Shown here one piece after another: positions 33,130 to 41,365 of a DNA stretch of 64,000 bases. The notes under the pieces were generated by a model that worked only from the letters and a program-made list of their open reading frames with translations, searched no databases and had not been told where the DNA came from. Location: assembly GCA_035556135.1 (NCBI GenBank), contig DATMFO010000005.1, positions 248,001 to 312,000 on the forward strand. Direction: 5' to 3'. Position 1 is the first letter of the stretch. Each line of letters starts with the position of its first letter. A program made the position numbers and the translations under genes. Source of the DNA: ZC4RG30 sp035556135. Lineage in GTDB: Bacteria; Pseudomonadota; Gammaproteobacteria; Steroidobacterales; Steroidobacteraceae.

Positions 33130-33900
33130 ATGTCTGTCCGTCGACCCGTCATTGGTATCCCCGCCGACCGGCGCACGCTGGGTATGCATCCCTTCCACGC
33201 CGTCGGGGAGAAGTACATCACGCCGCTGCTGCGCATAGCGCGCACGCTGCCGCTGGTGATCCCCTCGCTGGGTGATGAGCTGGGGCTTGCGGCCCTGGTG
33301 GAGGAACTCGACGGCCTGCTGTTCACCGGCAGCCCCTCGAACGTCGAGCCGCACCATTACGCCGGGGAGCCGAGCCGCGCGGGTACGCTGCACGACCCCG
33401 CGCGCGATGCCACCACGCTGGCGCTGATACCGCGTGCCATTGCGGCCGGCGTGCCCGTGCTGGGCATCTGCCGGGGCTTCCAGGAAATGAATGTGGCCGC
33501 CGGCGGCACGCTGTGGCAGCACGTGCATGAGGTGCCGGGCAACTTCGTGCACCACGAGGACGACACCCAGCCGCTGGAGGTGCAGTACGGACCCGCGCAC
33601 GAGGTGCAGCTGGCGCCCGGCGGGATGCTGGAGCGCATCGCGGGACGGCCGCGCATCACGGTGAACTCACTGCATCACCAGGGCGTGCGCCAGCTGGGGC
33701 GCGGGCTGATCGAGGAAGCACGCGCGGATGATGGCCTCATCGAGGCCTTCCGCGTGGCCGGTGCGCAGCGCCTGGCGCTGGCAGTGCAGTGGCATCCGGA
33801 GTGGAACGCGGGCGAGGACCCGTTTTCCACCGCATTGTTTGAAGCATTCGGTGACGCGGCGCGCGAGCGCGCCGCCAACAGGCAGGTGACCCATGGCTGA
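33130..33900 (+). CDS. puuD: Gamma-glutamyl-GABA hydrolase
   Basis: 256 residues of class I glutamine amidotransferase-like peptidase C26. The triad is visible: nucleophile Cys in VLGICRGFQEMNV (near residue 116), and His and Glu in VQWHPEWN. LDGLLFTGSPSNVEPHHY and NSLHHQGV are also typical of PuuD. It releases GABA and glutamate from gamma-glutamyl-GABA. ATG 33130 starts the conserved part. The 3' end overlaps puuA by 8 bases. First gene of a nine-gene plus-strand run. Confidence 0.93.
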   Translation: MSVRRPVIGIPADRRTLGMHPFHAVGEKYITPLLRIARTLPLVIPSLGDELGLAALVEELDGLLFTGSPSNVEPHHYAGEPSRAGTLHDPARDATTLALIPRAIAAGVPVLGICRGFQEMNVAAGGTLWQHVHEVPGNFVHHEDDTQPLEVQYGPAHEVQLAPGGMLERIAGRPRITVNSLHHQGVRQLGRGLIEEARADDGLIEAFRVAGAQRLALAVQWHPEWNAGEDPFSTALFEAFGDAARERAANRQVTHG

Positions 33901-35230
33901 CATCCACCAGTTCTTCCGCGAGCGCGGCATCTCAGAGGTCGAGGCCATCGTGCCGGACATGGCCGGCATCGCGCGCGGCAAGATCATGCCCGCCGAGAAG
34001 TTTGCCGCCGATGAAGGCATGAAGCTGCCGGAGAGCATCTTCCTGCAGACGGTGACCGGGGATTACCCGGCCGACACCAGCCAGGCGATGAGCCCGGCCG
34101 AGATCGACATCGTGCTCAAGCCCGACACGCCGACGGTGCGCGTGGTGCCCTGGGCGGCCGAGCCCACGGCGCAGGTGATCCACGACTGTTTCTATTCGGA
34201 CGGTCGCAGCGTGACCATGGCGCCGCGCCAGGTGCTGCGGCATGTGCTGGAACTCTATGCCGCGCGCGGCTGGGAGCCCGTGGTGGCGCCGGAGCTGGAG
34301 TTCTACCTCATCGAGCCGAACATCGATGCGGACTATCCGCTGAAGCCACCGGTGGGCCGCTCCGGCCGCGCCGAGCCCGGCCGGCAGAGCTACAGCATCG
34401 CGGCGGTGAATGAATTCGACCCGCTGTTCGATGACATCTACGCGTTCTGCGAGGCGCAGGACATCGCCATCGACACGCTGATCCACGAGGACGGCCCGGC
34501 GCAGATGGAGATCAACCTGCTGCACGGGGACCCGCTGGACCTCGCCGACCAGGCTTTCCTCTTCAAGCGCACCGCGCGCGAGGCAGCGCTGCGCCACAAG
34601 ATGTACACCACGTTCATGGCCAAGCCGCATGGCAAGGAGCCGGGCAGCGCCATGCATATCCACCAGAGCATCGTGGACCGCAAGACCCGCCAGAACGTGT
34701 TCAGCAACAAGGACGGTTCGCCCTCGCAACTGTTCTTCTCGCACATCGCCGGGCTGCAGAAATACCTGCCGGCGGCCATGGCGCTGTTCGCACCCAATGT
34801 GAATTCCTACCGGCGCATCACCCGTTCGGCGCTGGCACCGATCAACGTGCATTGGGGTTACGACAACCGCACGGCCGGCCTGCGCGTGCCGGTGTCGGGA
34901 CCGGAGAACCGGCGCGTGGAAAACCGGGTCGGCGGGGCCGACGCCAATCCCTACCTGGCCATCGCCGGCTCGCTGGCCTGCGGCTACCTGGGCATGATCG
35001 AGAACCTGCAGCCCTCGGACCCCATCACCGGCAGCGCCCACGACCTGGCTTTCTCGCTGCCGCGGTCGCTGGACTCGGCGCTGCGCCAGATGCGCGAGAG
35101 CCGGGTGCTGATCGATGTCCTGGGCGAGCCCTTCGTGGCCGCCTACACCATCGTGAAGGAGGCCGAGAGCGAAGTGTTCATGCAGGTGATCAGTTCCTGG
35201 GAGCGCGAGCACCTGCTGCTGAACGTCTAG
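33893..35230 (+). CDS. puuA: Gamma-glutamylputrescine synthetase (glutamine-synthetase family)
   Basis: 445 residues. Glutamine-synthetase fold with the beta-grasp start (EAIVPDMAGIARGKIM), catalytic Glu residues in APELEFYLIE and GPAQMEINLLH, the MHIHQS motif, and ATP/glutamate-binding segments NSYRRI and NRTAGLRVP with ENRVGGADANPYLAIA. The PDMAGIARGK start and lack of an adenylylation loop mark the PuuA-like branch, not GlnA. It ligates glutamate to putrescine or a similar amine, with ATP. In operon with puuD and the pot transporter genes. Confidence 0.93.
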   Translation: MADIHQFFRERGISEVEAIVPDMAGIARGKIMPAEKFAADEGMKLPESIFLQTVTGDYPADTSQAMSPAEIDIVLKPDTPTVRVVPWAAEPTAQVIHDCFYSDGRSVTMAPRQVLRHVLELYAARGWEPVVAPELEFYLIEPNIDADYPLKPPVGRSGRAEPGRQSYSIAAVNEFDPLFDDIYAFCEAQDIAIDTLIHEDGPAQMEINLLHGDPLDLADQAFLFKRTAREAALRHKMYTTFMAKPHGKEPGSAMHIHQSIVDRKTRQNVFSNKDGSPSQLFFSHIAGLQKYLPAAMALFAPNVNSYRRITRSALAPINVHWGYDNRTAGLRVPVSGPENRRVENRVGGADANPYLAIAGSLACGYLGMIENLQPSDPITGSAHDLAFSLPRSLDSALRQMRESRVLIDVLGEPFVAAYTIVKEAESEVFMQVISSWEREHLLLNV

Positions 35231-35279
35231 CCGGCCCCGACGTTCCGCGTGGACAGTGGCCTATGGGGTGCCTGCGGGC

Positions 35280-35285
35280 TATAGT
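35280..35285 (+). promoter_or_regulatory. Possible internal promoter before potF
   Basis: TATAGT, four of six bases of the -10 consensus plus a correct TA start, lies in the 127-base gap before potF. A GTGGCC 18 bases upstream is a poor -35. It could give extra transcription of the transporter genes. Confidence 0.25.
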
Positions 35286-35357
35286 TGCCGTGCAGGCTCC
35301 AGCCTCGGCCCTGCGGAACCGTTTCATTCTCCGCCATTTCCCCACGAGGAGTTTTCC

Positions 35358-36479
35358 ATGGTCCTTCCACTCCGACAGCTTTCCGTCCTGACCGCCGTCG
35401 CCTTGCTGGTGGCCGCCTGTGGCAAGCAGGGCGACACCGCCGTCGCCGGCGAAGAAGAGAAGGTCCTCAACGTCTACAACTGGGTCGACTACATCGACAC
35501 CACCATCCTCGACGAATTCACCGCCGAGACCGGCATCAAGGTGAACTACGACGTCTTCGACAGCAACGAGCTGCTGCAGACCAAGCTGCTGTCCGGCAAC
35601 ACCGGCTACGACCTGGTGGTGCCTTCGGCGTCGTTCCTCGAAAAGCAGATCGAGGCGGGCGTGTTCCAGAAGCTGGACAAGACGCTGATCCCGAACCTGG
35701 CCAACCTTGACCCGGCGATCACGGAAATCACTGCGCGCCACGACCCCGGAAATGCGCATTCGGTAACCTACTTCTGGGGCACCTCGGGCATCGGCTACAA
35801 CGTCGAGGCCGTCGCCGCGGCCATGCCCAACGCGCCCACCAACAGCTTCGCCATGCTCTACGACCCGAACGTGGTGAAGAACTTCCAGAAGTGCGGCGTG
35901 ACGATCCTCGATGCGCCCGACGAGGTGGTGGCCACGGTGCTCATCTACCTGGGCCGCGACGCCATGAGCGAGAAGCCCGAGGACCTCGAGGCTGCCGAGA
36001 AGGTGCTGATGTCCATCCGCCCCTACATCAAGGAGGTCAAGTCGGCCGGCTACCTCGATGACCTGGCCAATGGCGAGATCTGCCTGGCGCTGGGCTGGAG
36101 TGGCGACGTGGGCATGGGTGCGGCGCGTGCCGAGGAGAACGGCAAGGACTTCACCATCAAGTACCACATCCCGAAGGAAGGGGCGGTGATGTTCTTCGAC
36201 ATGCTGGCCATCCCGGCCGATGCGAAGCACCCGAAGAATGCGCACAAGTTCATCGACTACCTGCTGCGCCCGGATGTGGCGGCGAAGAACACCAACTTCG
36301 TCACCTACGCCTCGCCGAACAAGGCCGCCCACGAGCAGATCGACGCAGAGATCACCAGCGATCCGGATATCTATCCGCCCGCCGAGGTGAAGGCAAAGAT
36401 GTATCCCAACCTGGCCCGCTCGCAGGAATTCACCCGGATCCTGAACCGCACGTGGACACGCTTCAAGACTGGCAAGTAG
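35358..36479 (+). CDS. potF: Polyamine ABC transporter substrate-binding lipoprotein
   Basis: 373 residues. GAGGAG precedes ATG 35358. A lipoprotein signal with lipobox LVAAC anchors it. The mature part begins VLNVYNWVDYIDTTILDEF and contains YDLVVPSASFLEKQI, SVTYFWGTSGIGYN, CLALGWSGDVGMGAARA and the C-terminal YPPAEVKAKMYPN of PotF/SpuD proteins. It binds putrescine or spermidine in the periplasm and delivers it to PotGHI. It is a lipoprotein here rather than soluble as in E. coli. Confidence 0.94.
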   Translation: MVLPLRQLSVLTAVALLVAACGKQGDTAVAGEEEKVLNVYNWVDYIDTTILDEFTAETGIKVNYDVFDSNELLQTKLLSGNTGYDLVVPSASFLEKQIEAGVFQKLDKTLIPNLANLDPAITEITARHDPGNAHSVTYFWGTSGIGYNVEAVAAAMPNAPTNSFAMLYDPNVVKNFQKCGVTILDAPDEVVATVLIYLGRDAMSEKPEDLEAAEKVLMSIRPYIKEVKSAGYLDDLANGEICLALGWSGDVGMGAARAEENGKDFTIKYHIPKEGAVMFFDMLAIPADAKHPKNAHKFIDYLLRPDVAAKNTNFVTYASPNKAAHEQIDAEITSDPDIYPPAEVKAKMYPNLARSQEFTRILNRTWTRFKTGK

Positions 36480-36483
36480 CCAG

Positions 36484-37620
36484 ATGACCGGTCCCGCGCG
36501 TCCGGCGCAGGAACCCTGGCTCGATGCCACGCAGAAACCCTACGTGCGCATCGAGTCGGTCAGCAAGCGCTTTGGCGACTTCGTCGCCGTAGACGACATC
36601 ACCCTGGACATCTTCCGGGGCGAGATCTTCTGCCTGCTGGGCGGCTCGGGCAGCGGCAAGACCACGCTGCTGCGCATGCTGGCCGGCTTCGAGCAGCCCT
36701 CGGCCGGGCGCATCCTCATCGACGGACAGGACATGGCCGGCATCCCGCCCTACGAGCGGCCGGTGAACATGATGTTCCAGTCCTACGCGCTGTTTCCGCA
36801 CATGACGGTGTACGGCAACGTGGCCTTCGGCCTGGAGCAGGAGGGCATCCGCAAGGAGGAGATCCGCCAGCGCGTGGCCGAAATCCTCGATGTGGTGAAG
36901 ATAGGCGAGCTGGCGGGCCGCAAGCCGCACCAGCTCTCCGGCGGCCAGCGCCAGCGCGTCGCGCTGGCGCGCTCGCTGGTGAAGCGGCCGAAGCTGCTGC
37001 TGCTCGATGAACCGCTGGGCGCGCTCGACCGCAAGCTGCGCGAGCACACGCAGTTCGAGCTCATCGCAATCCAGGAACGGCTGGGCGTGACCTTCGTGGT
37101 GGTCACGCACGACCAGGAGGAGGCGATGACCCTGGCCTCGCGCATCGGCGTGATGAACAAGGGCAAGATCGTGCAGATCGGCACGCCGCGGCAGATCTAC
37201 GAGTTCCCGACCACGCGCTTCGTGGCCGACTTCATCGGGTCCGTGAACCTCTTCGACGGCACCCTTGCCGAGGACGAACCTGAATATGTCCGCGTGCGCT
37301 GCCCTGACCTGCCGGTGCCGGTGCATGTGGACCATGGCGTGTCCGCTCCGCCGGACGCGCAGCTGTGGGTGGCCATCCGACCCGAGAAACTGAACCTGCA
37401 GCGCGGCAAGCCCGCCGCCGAAGACAACTGGGCGCGCGGCATCATCAAGGACATCGCCTACATGGGCGACCTTTCCATCTACGTGGTGCGCCTGGATTCC
37501 GGCCGCGACGTGCGGGTCACGCAGACCAACTCCGCGCGCAAGGCCGGTGACAGCTTCACCTGGGACGACGAGGTCTACCTGCTGTGGGACAGCGCCGCCC
37601 CCGTGGTGGGCGCGGGGTGA
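36484..37620 (+). CDS. potG: Polyamine ABC transporter ATP-binding protein
   Basis: 378 residues. Walker A is GGSGSGKTT (about residues 57-65), Q loop MMFQSYALFPHMTV, signature LSGGQRQRVALARS, Walker B LLLLDEPLGALD, and H-loop VVVTHDQEEAMTLA. A TOBE domain fills the C-terminal third (ARGIIKDIAYMGDLSIYVV). The N-terminal EPWLDATQKPYVRIESVSKRFG fits PotG rather than PotA. It powers putrescine uptake. Four bases after potF. Confidence 0.95.
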   Translation: MTGPARPAQEPWLDATQKPYVRIESVSKRFGDFVAVDDITLDIFRGEIFCLLGGSGSGKTTLLRMLAGFEQPSAGRILIDGQDMAGIPPYERPVNMMFQSYALFPHMTVYGNVAFGLEQEGIRKEEIRQRVAEILDVVKIGELAGRKPHQLSGGQRQRVALARSLVKRPKLLLLDEPLGALDRKLREHTQFELIAIQERLGVTFVVVTHDQEEAMTLASRIGVMNKGKIVQIGTPRQIYEFPTTRFVADFIGSVNLFDGTLAEDEPEYVRVRCPDLPVPVHVDHGVSAPPDAQLWVAIRPEKLNLQRGKPAAEDNWARGIIKDIAYMGDLSIYVVRLDSGRDVRVTQTNSARKAGDSFTWDDEVYLLWDSAAPVVGAG

Positions 37621-37627
37621 GCGCGCC

Positions 37628-38617
37628 TTGAACGCCGAGGTCCCGGCCTACGCCCGCCAGCACGAACGCTGGGTGCCGTTCTGGCTGGCCTGGCATCGTT
37701 TCGGTCCACCGCGCTGGGTGCCCTGGCTGCGTCGCAGCGGCGTGGGCCGCATGCTGGTCATCGGCATCCCGATGTTCTGGCTGCTGCTGTTCTTCCTCAC
37801 GCCATTCTTCATCGACCTGAAGATCTCCTTCTCGGAGTCGCGGCTGGCGATCCCGCCTTATGCGCCGCTGGTGGAATGGGTGGAAGGGCGCATGGAGGTG
37901 TTGATCAACACCGACAACTACCGCTTCCTGTTCACCGATGCGCTGTACGTGCAGACGTGGATCTACTCGCTGAAGGTGGCGGCTGTCTCCACGCTGCTGT
38001 GCCTGCTGCTGGGTTATCCCATGGCGCTGGGCATTGCCCGCTCCCCGCCCGCGCGGCGCAACCTGCTGCTGATGCTGGTGATCCTGCCGTTCTGGACCTC
38101 CTTCCTGCTGCGCGTGTACGCGTGGATGGGGCTGCTGCGCAACAACGGCGTGATCAACAACTTCCTGATGTCCATCGGCCTGATCGACCAGCCCATCCAG
38201 ATGATGCAGACGGATTTCGCGGTGTATGTGGGAATCGTGTACTCCTACCTGCCGTTCATGATCCTGCCGCTGTACACCAACCTCGAGAAGCATGATCCCT
38301 CGCTGCTGGAAGCAGCCGCGGACCTGGGCGCGCGGCCGATGCGCGCCTTCCTGCGCGTGACGCTGCCGCTGTCGCGGCCGGGCATCGCGGCCGGCTCCTT
38401 GCTGGTGTTCATCCCGGCGGTGGGCGAATACGTGATTCCCACGCTGCTGGGACGGCCCGACCAGCTGATGATCGGGCGCGTGCTGTCGGATGAATTCTTC
38501 AGCAACCGCGACTGGCCGGTGGCCAGCGCGGTGGCCATCTTCATGCTGTTGCTGCTGCTGATCCCCATCATGCTGCTGCAGCGGGTGCAGGCGCGCGCCG
38601 GCGCGAAGGCGGCCTGA
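37628..38617 (+). CDS. potH: Polyamine ABC transporter permease 1
   Basis: 329 residues, six membrane helices, first at LVIGIPMFWLLLFFLTPFFI. The permease coupling motif is EAAADLGARPMRAFLRVTLPLSRPG. VAVxSTLLCLLLGYPMALGIA-like and FWTSFLLRVYAWMGLLRNNG segments are as in PotH. No ATG or GTG suits the start; TTG 37628 is chosen as GGGGTGAG precedes it at normal spacing. The stop overlaps potI (TGATG). Confidence 0.93.
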   Translation: MNAEVPAYARQHERWVPFWLAWHRFGPPRWVPWLRRSGVGRMLVIGIPMFWLLLFFLTPFFIDLKISFSESRLAIPPYAPLVEWVEGRMEVLINTDNYRFLFTDALYVQTWIYSLKVAAVSTLLCLLLGYPMALGIARSPPARRNLLLMLVILPFWTSFLLRVYAWMGLLRNNGVINNFLMSIGLIDQPIQMMQTDFAVYVGIVYSYLPFMILPLYTNLEKHDPSLLEAAADLGARPMRAFLRVTLPLSRPGIAAGSLLVFIPAVGEYVIPTLLGRPDQLMIGRVLSDEFFSNRDWPVASAVAIFMLLLLLIPIMLLQRVQARAGAKAA

Positions 38618-39459
38618 TGCGTCGCGGCTGGCTGGTCACCACGCTGATGATCCTGGGCTTCGTGTTCCTGTACGTGCCCATCCTGCTGATGGTGGTGTTC
38701 TCGTTCAACAACTCGCGTCTGGTGACGGTGTGGGATGCGGCCAATTCGCCCACGCTCAAGTGGTACACGGCGCTGTTCCAGAACCAGCAGATCCTCGATG
38801 CAGCCTGGTTGTCGCTGCGCATAGCGGCCGTCAACGCCACCGGCGCGGTGATCCTGGGCACGCTGGCGGGCATCGCGCTGTCGCGCTTCGGGCGCTTCCG
38901 CGGGCGGGCGCTGCTGGCCGTGATGTCCACCGCGCCGCTGGTGATGCCCGAGGTGATCACCGGCCTGTCGATGCTGCTGCTGTTCGTGGCCATGGAGCAG
39001 ATCATCGGCTGGCCGGCAGGACGCGGCGCCACCACCATTGCCATCGCACACATCACTTTCTCGATGGCCTATGTGACGGTGATCGTGCAGTCGCGCCTGG
39101 CCTCATTCGATGATTCCCTGGAAGAGGCCGCCATGGACCTGGGTGCGCGTCCGGCCAAGGTGTTCGGCCGCATCACGCTGCCGCTGATCTTCCCGGCGCT
39201 GCTGTCGGGCTGGCTGCTGGCGTTCACGCTGTCCTGGGATGACCTGGTGATCGCGCAGTTCGTCGCCGGCCCCGGTTCCACAACGCTGCCCATGGTGATC
39301 TTCTCCAAGGTACGCCTGGGCGTGACCCCGGACGTGAACGCACTGGCCACACTGATGGTGCTGCTGGTGGCAACCGGCGTGCTCACCTCGGCCTGGCTGC
39401 TGCGGCGGTCCGAGCGCAAGCGGCAGCGCGAGATGCGCATGGCGGAAGGAGGGCACTAG
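38617..39459 (+). CDS. potI: Polyamine ABC transporter permease 2
   Basis: 280 residues, six helices, first at LVTTLMILGFVFLYVPILLM followed by the conserved VVFSFNNSRLVTVW. The coupling motif is EEAAMDLGARPAKVFGRITLPLIFP. The segment SWDDLVIAQFVAGPGSTTLPMVIFS is diagnostic of PotI/PotC permeases. It pairs with PotH in the membrane. Its stop TAG overlaps the GTG start of the next gene by one base, so the kinase that follows is coupled to the transporter. Confidence 0.95.
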   Translation: MRRGWLVTTLMILGFVFLYVPILLMVVFSFNNSRLVTVWDAANSPTLKWYTALFQNQQILDAAWLSLRIAAVNATGAVILGTLAGIALSRFGRFRGRALLAVMSTAPLVMPEVITGLSMLLLFVAMEQIIGWPAGRGATTIAIAHITFSMAYVTVIVQSRLASFDDSLEEAAMDLGARPAKVFGRITLPLIFPALLSGWLLAFTLSWDDLVIAQFVAGPGSTTLPMVIFSKVRLGVTPDVNALATLMVLLVATGVLTSAWLLRRSERKRQREMRMAEGGH

Positions 39460-40208
39460 TGGCCACCCTGGCGCTGGGGCTGGATGTGGGCGGTTCGTCC
39501 ATCAAGCACGCGCCAGTGGATGTGGCCAGCGGCGCGCTGCAGGCTGATCTGGCCAGCGTGCCGACCCCGCAGCCGGCAACGGTGCAGGCGCTGTGCAACG
39601 CACTCATCGGCCTGGCGGAAACCACCCCCGCTGGCACGGCCGTCGGTGTGGCGCTGCCCAGCGTGATCCTGCATGGCGTGATCCAGACCGCCGCCAACCT
39701 GGATGATTCGCTGCTGGGCTTCGACGCCGGCCGCGAACTGTCGGCCAGGCTGCGCCGGCCCGTGGCGCTGCTCAACGACGCCGATGCAGCCGGCCTGGCG
39801 GAAGCGCATTTCGGCGCAGCCCGCGGGGTGCGCGGCGCAGTGATGATGCTCACCTTCGGCACCGGCATCGGATCGGCCCTGATCCTCGACGGCAGGCTCT
39901 GGCCCAACAGCGAACTGGGCCACATGGAAGTGGATGGGGCGGAAGGCGAGCAGCGCGCCGCCGCGCGCATCCGGAGCGAAGAGGGTCTGTCCTGGAGGCA
40001 GTGGAGCACCCGGGTCAACCGCTACCTGGATGCCATCAACCGCCTGTTCTGGCCGGAACTGATCGTGGTCGGTGGTGGTGTGACCGAGAACTGGACGCAG
40101 TTCGCGCCGCTGCTGCAATCCCGCGCGCCGCTCAAGCCCGCTGCCCTGGGACCTGCCGCAGGCGTGGTGGGGGCGGCGCTGGCTGCCGCGGGGCATGCGG
40201 CTGCGTGA
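39459..40208 (+). CDS. ppgK: ROK-family kinase, probable polyphosphate glucokinase
   Basis: 249 residues. ROK fold with phosphate loop GLDVGGSSIKHAPVD, phosphate 2 LTFGTGIGSALILDG and the segment WPNSELGHMEVDG, close to polyphosphate glucokinases (xPNxELGHxE); catalytic Asp in ALLNDADAAGLAEA. Such enzymes phosphorylate glucose from polyphosphate or ATP. The start is GTG inside the potI stop. Its place after a polyamine transporter is odd, so a sugar-related role in the same operon is unexplained. The PPGK identification is by motif; another hexokinase-type specificity is possible. Confidence 0.8.
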   Translation: MATLALGLDVGGSSIKHAPVDVASGALQADLASVPTPQPATVQALCNALIGLAETTPAGTAVGVALPSVILHGVIQTAANLDDSLLGFDAGRELSARLRRPVALLNDADAAGLAEAHFGAARGVRGAVMMLTFGTGIGSALILDGRLWPNSELGHMEVDGAEGEQRAAARIRSEEGLSWRQWSTRVNRYLDAINRLFWPELIVVGGGVTENWTQFAPLLQSRAPLKPAALGPAAGVVGAALAAAGHAAA

Positions 40209-41353
40209 GCAAGCTTCCCGACGTCGGGACTACCATCTTCACCGTGATCTCGCGCCGCGCGGCCGAGCTGGGCGCGGTCAACCTTGGCCAGGGTTTTCCT
40301 GACTATCCCATCGACCCGCGGCTCACCGAGCTGGTCGGCGAGGCCATGCGCGCCGGGCACAACCAGTACGCGCCCATGGCCGGACTGCCTGAACTGCGCG
40401 AAGCCATTGCGCGCGTGGTGTCAGCCCGGCACGGCATCGACGTCGACCCTGAGCAGGAGGTGACGGTCACAGTCGGCGCCACCGAGGCCATCTTCTCGGC
40501 CATTGCCGCGCTGGTGGGCCCGGGCGACGAAGTGCTGGTGTTCGATCCCGCCTACGACTCCTACGATCCGGCTGTGCGCGTGGCAGGCGCCACCTGCGTG
40601 CACGTGCCACTGGCGCCACCGGCGTTCCGCTGCGACTGGGACCGCGTGCGCGAGGCCATCACGCCGCGAACGAAACTGGTTGTCATCAATACACCCCAGA
40701 ACCCGGCCTGCACCGTGATGAGTGCGGATGACCTGGCGCAGCTCGCGCAGCTGGCCGAAGCCCACGGCTTCACCGTGCTGAGCGACGAAGTGTACGAACA
40801 CATTGTGCACGCACCGGCCCGACACCACAGCGTGCTGGCGCATCCGGTGCTGCGCCAGCGCGCGCTGGCCGTGTATTCCTTCGGCAAGTCCCTGCACGCC
40901 ACGGGCCTGCGCGTGGGTTACTGCATTGCGCCGCCCGCACTCACGGCCGAGCTGCGCAAGGTGCACCAGTTCAACACCTTCACCATCACCACGGCCTTCC
41001 AGCACGCCATCGCCGCCTACATCACCGGAAACCCCGGAATCTTCGCGGGGCTGGGACCTTTCTTCGCGGCCAAGCGCGAGCTGCTCACCCGGGGCCTTGC
41101 CGACAGCGCTTTCCAGGTAGTGCCGGCCCAGGGCAGCTACTTCACGCTGGTGGACTACTCACGCTGCGAGCTGCTGGCCGGACTCGACGACATGGCGGCG
41201 GCCGAGCGGCTGCTGGTGCAGGGCGGGGTGGCGGCCATTCCACTGGCACCGTTCTACCGCCAGCCTGTCAAGCACTCGCTGCTCAGGCTGTGCTTTGCCA
41301 AGCAGGACGACACGCTGGCGCGCGGCGTCGAACGGCTGCAGGCGCTGCGGTAA
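40205..41353 (+). CDS. Class I/II aminotransferase, methionine aminotransferase (YbdL-like)
   Basis: 382 residues, start GTG 40205 in a GTGA overlap. PLP fold type I with NLGQGFPDYPIDPRL, YAPMAGLPELREAI, VTVGATEAIFSA, DPAYDSYDP, INTPQNPACTV, SDEVYEHIV and the lysine in YSFGKSLHATGLRVGY. The NLGQGFPDYP start and QFNTFTITTAFQHAIA segment place it with YbdL/MtnE and kynurenine aminotransferases, which use methionine and 2-oxo-4-methylthiobutanoate. Methionine salvage and polyamine synthesis share methylthioadenosine, so its position after polyamine genes may be meaningful. Confidence 0.85.
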   Translation: MSKLPDVGTTIFTVISRRAAELGAVNLGQGFPDYPIDPRLTELVGEAMRAGHNQYAPMAGLPELREAIARVVSARHGIDVDPEQEVTVTVGATEAIFSAIAALVGPGDEVLVFDPAYDSYDPAVRVAGATCVHVPLAPPAFRCDWDRVREAITPRTKLVVINTPQNPACTVMSADDLAQLAQLAEAHGFTVLSDEVYEHIVHAPARHHSVLAHPVLRQRALAVYSFGKSLHATGLRVGYCIAPPALTAELRKVHQFNTFTITTAFQHAIAAYITGNPGIFAGLGPFFAAKRELLTRGLADSAFQVVPAQGSYFTLVDYSRCELLAGLDDMAAAERLLVQGGVAAIPLAPFYRQPVKHSLLRLCFAKQDDTLARGVERLQALR

Positions 41354-41365
41354 TACAATCGCGCC

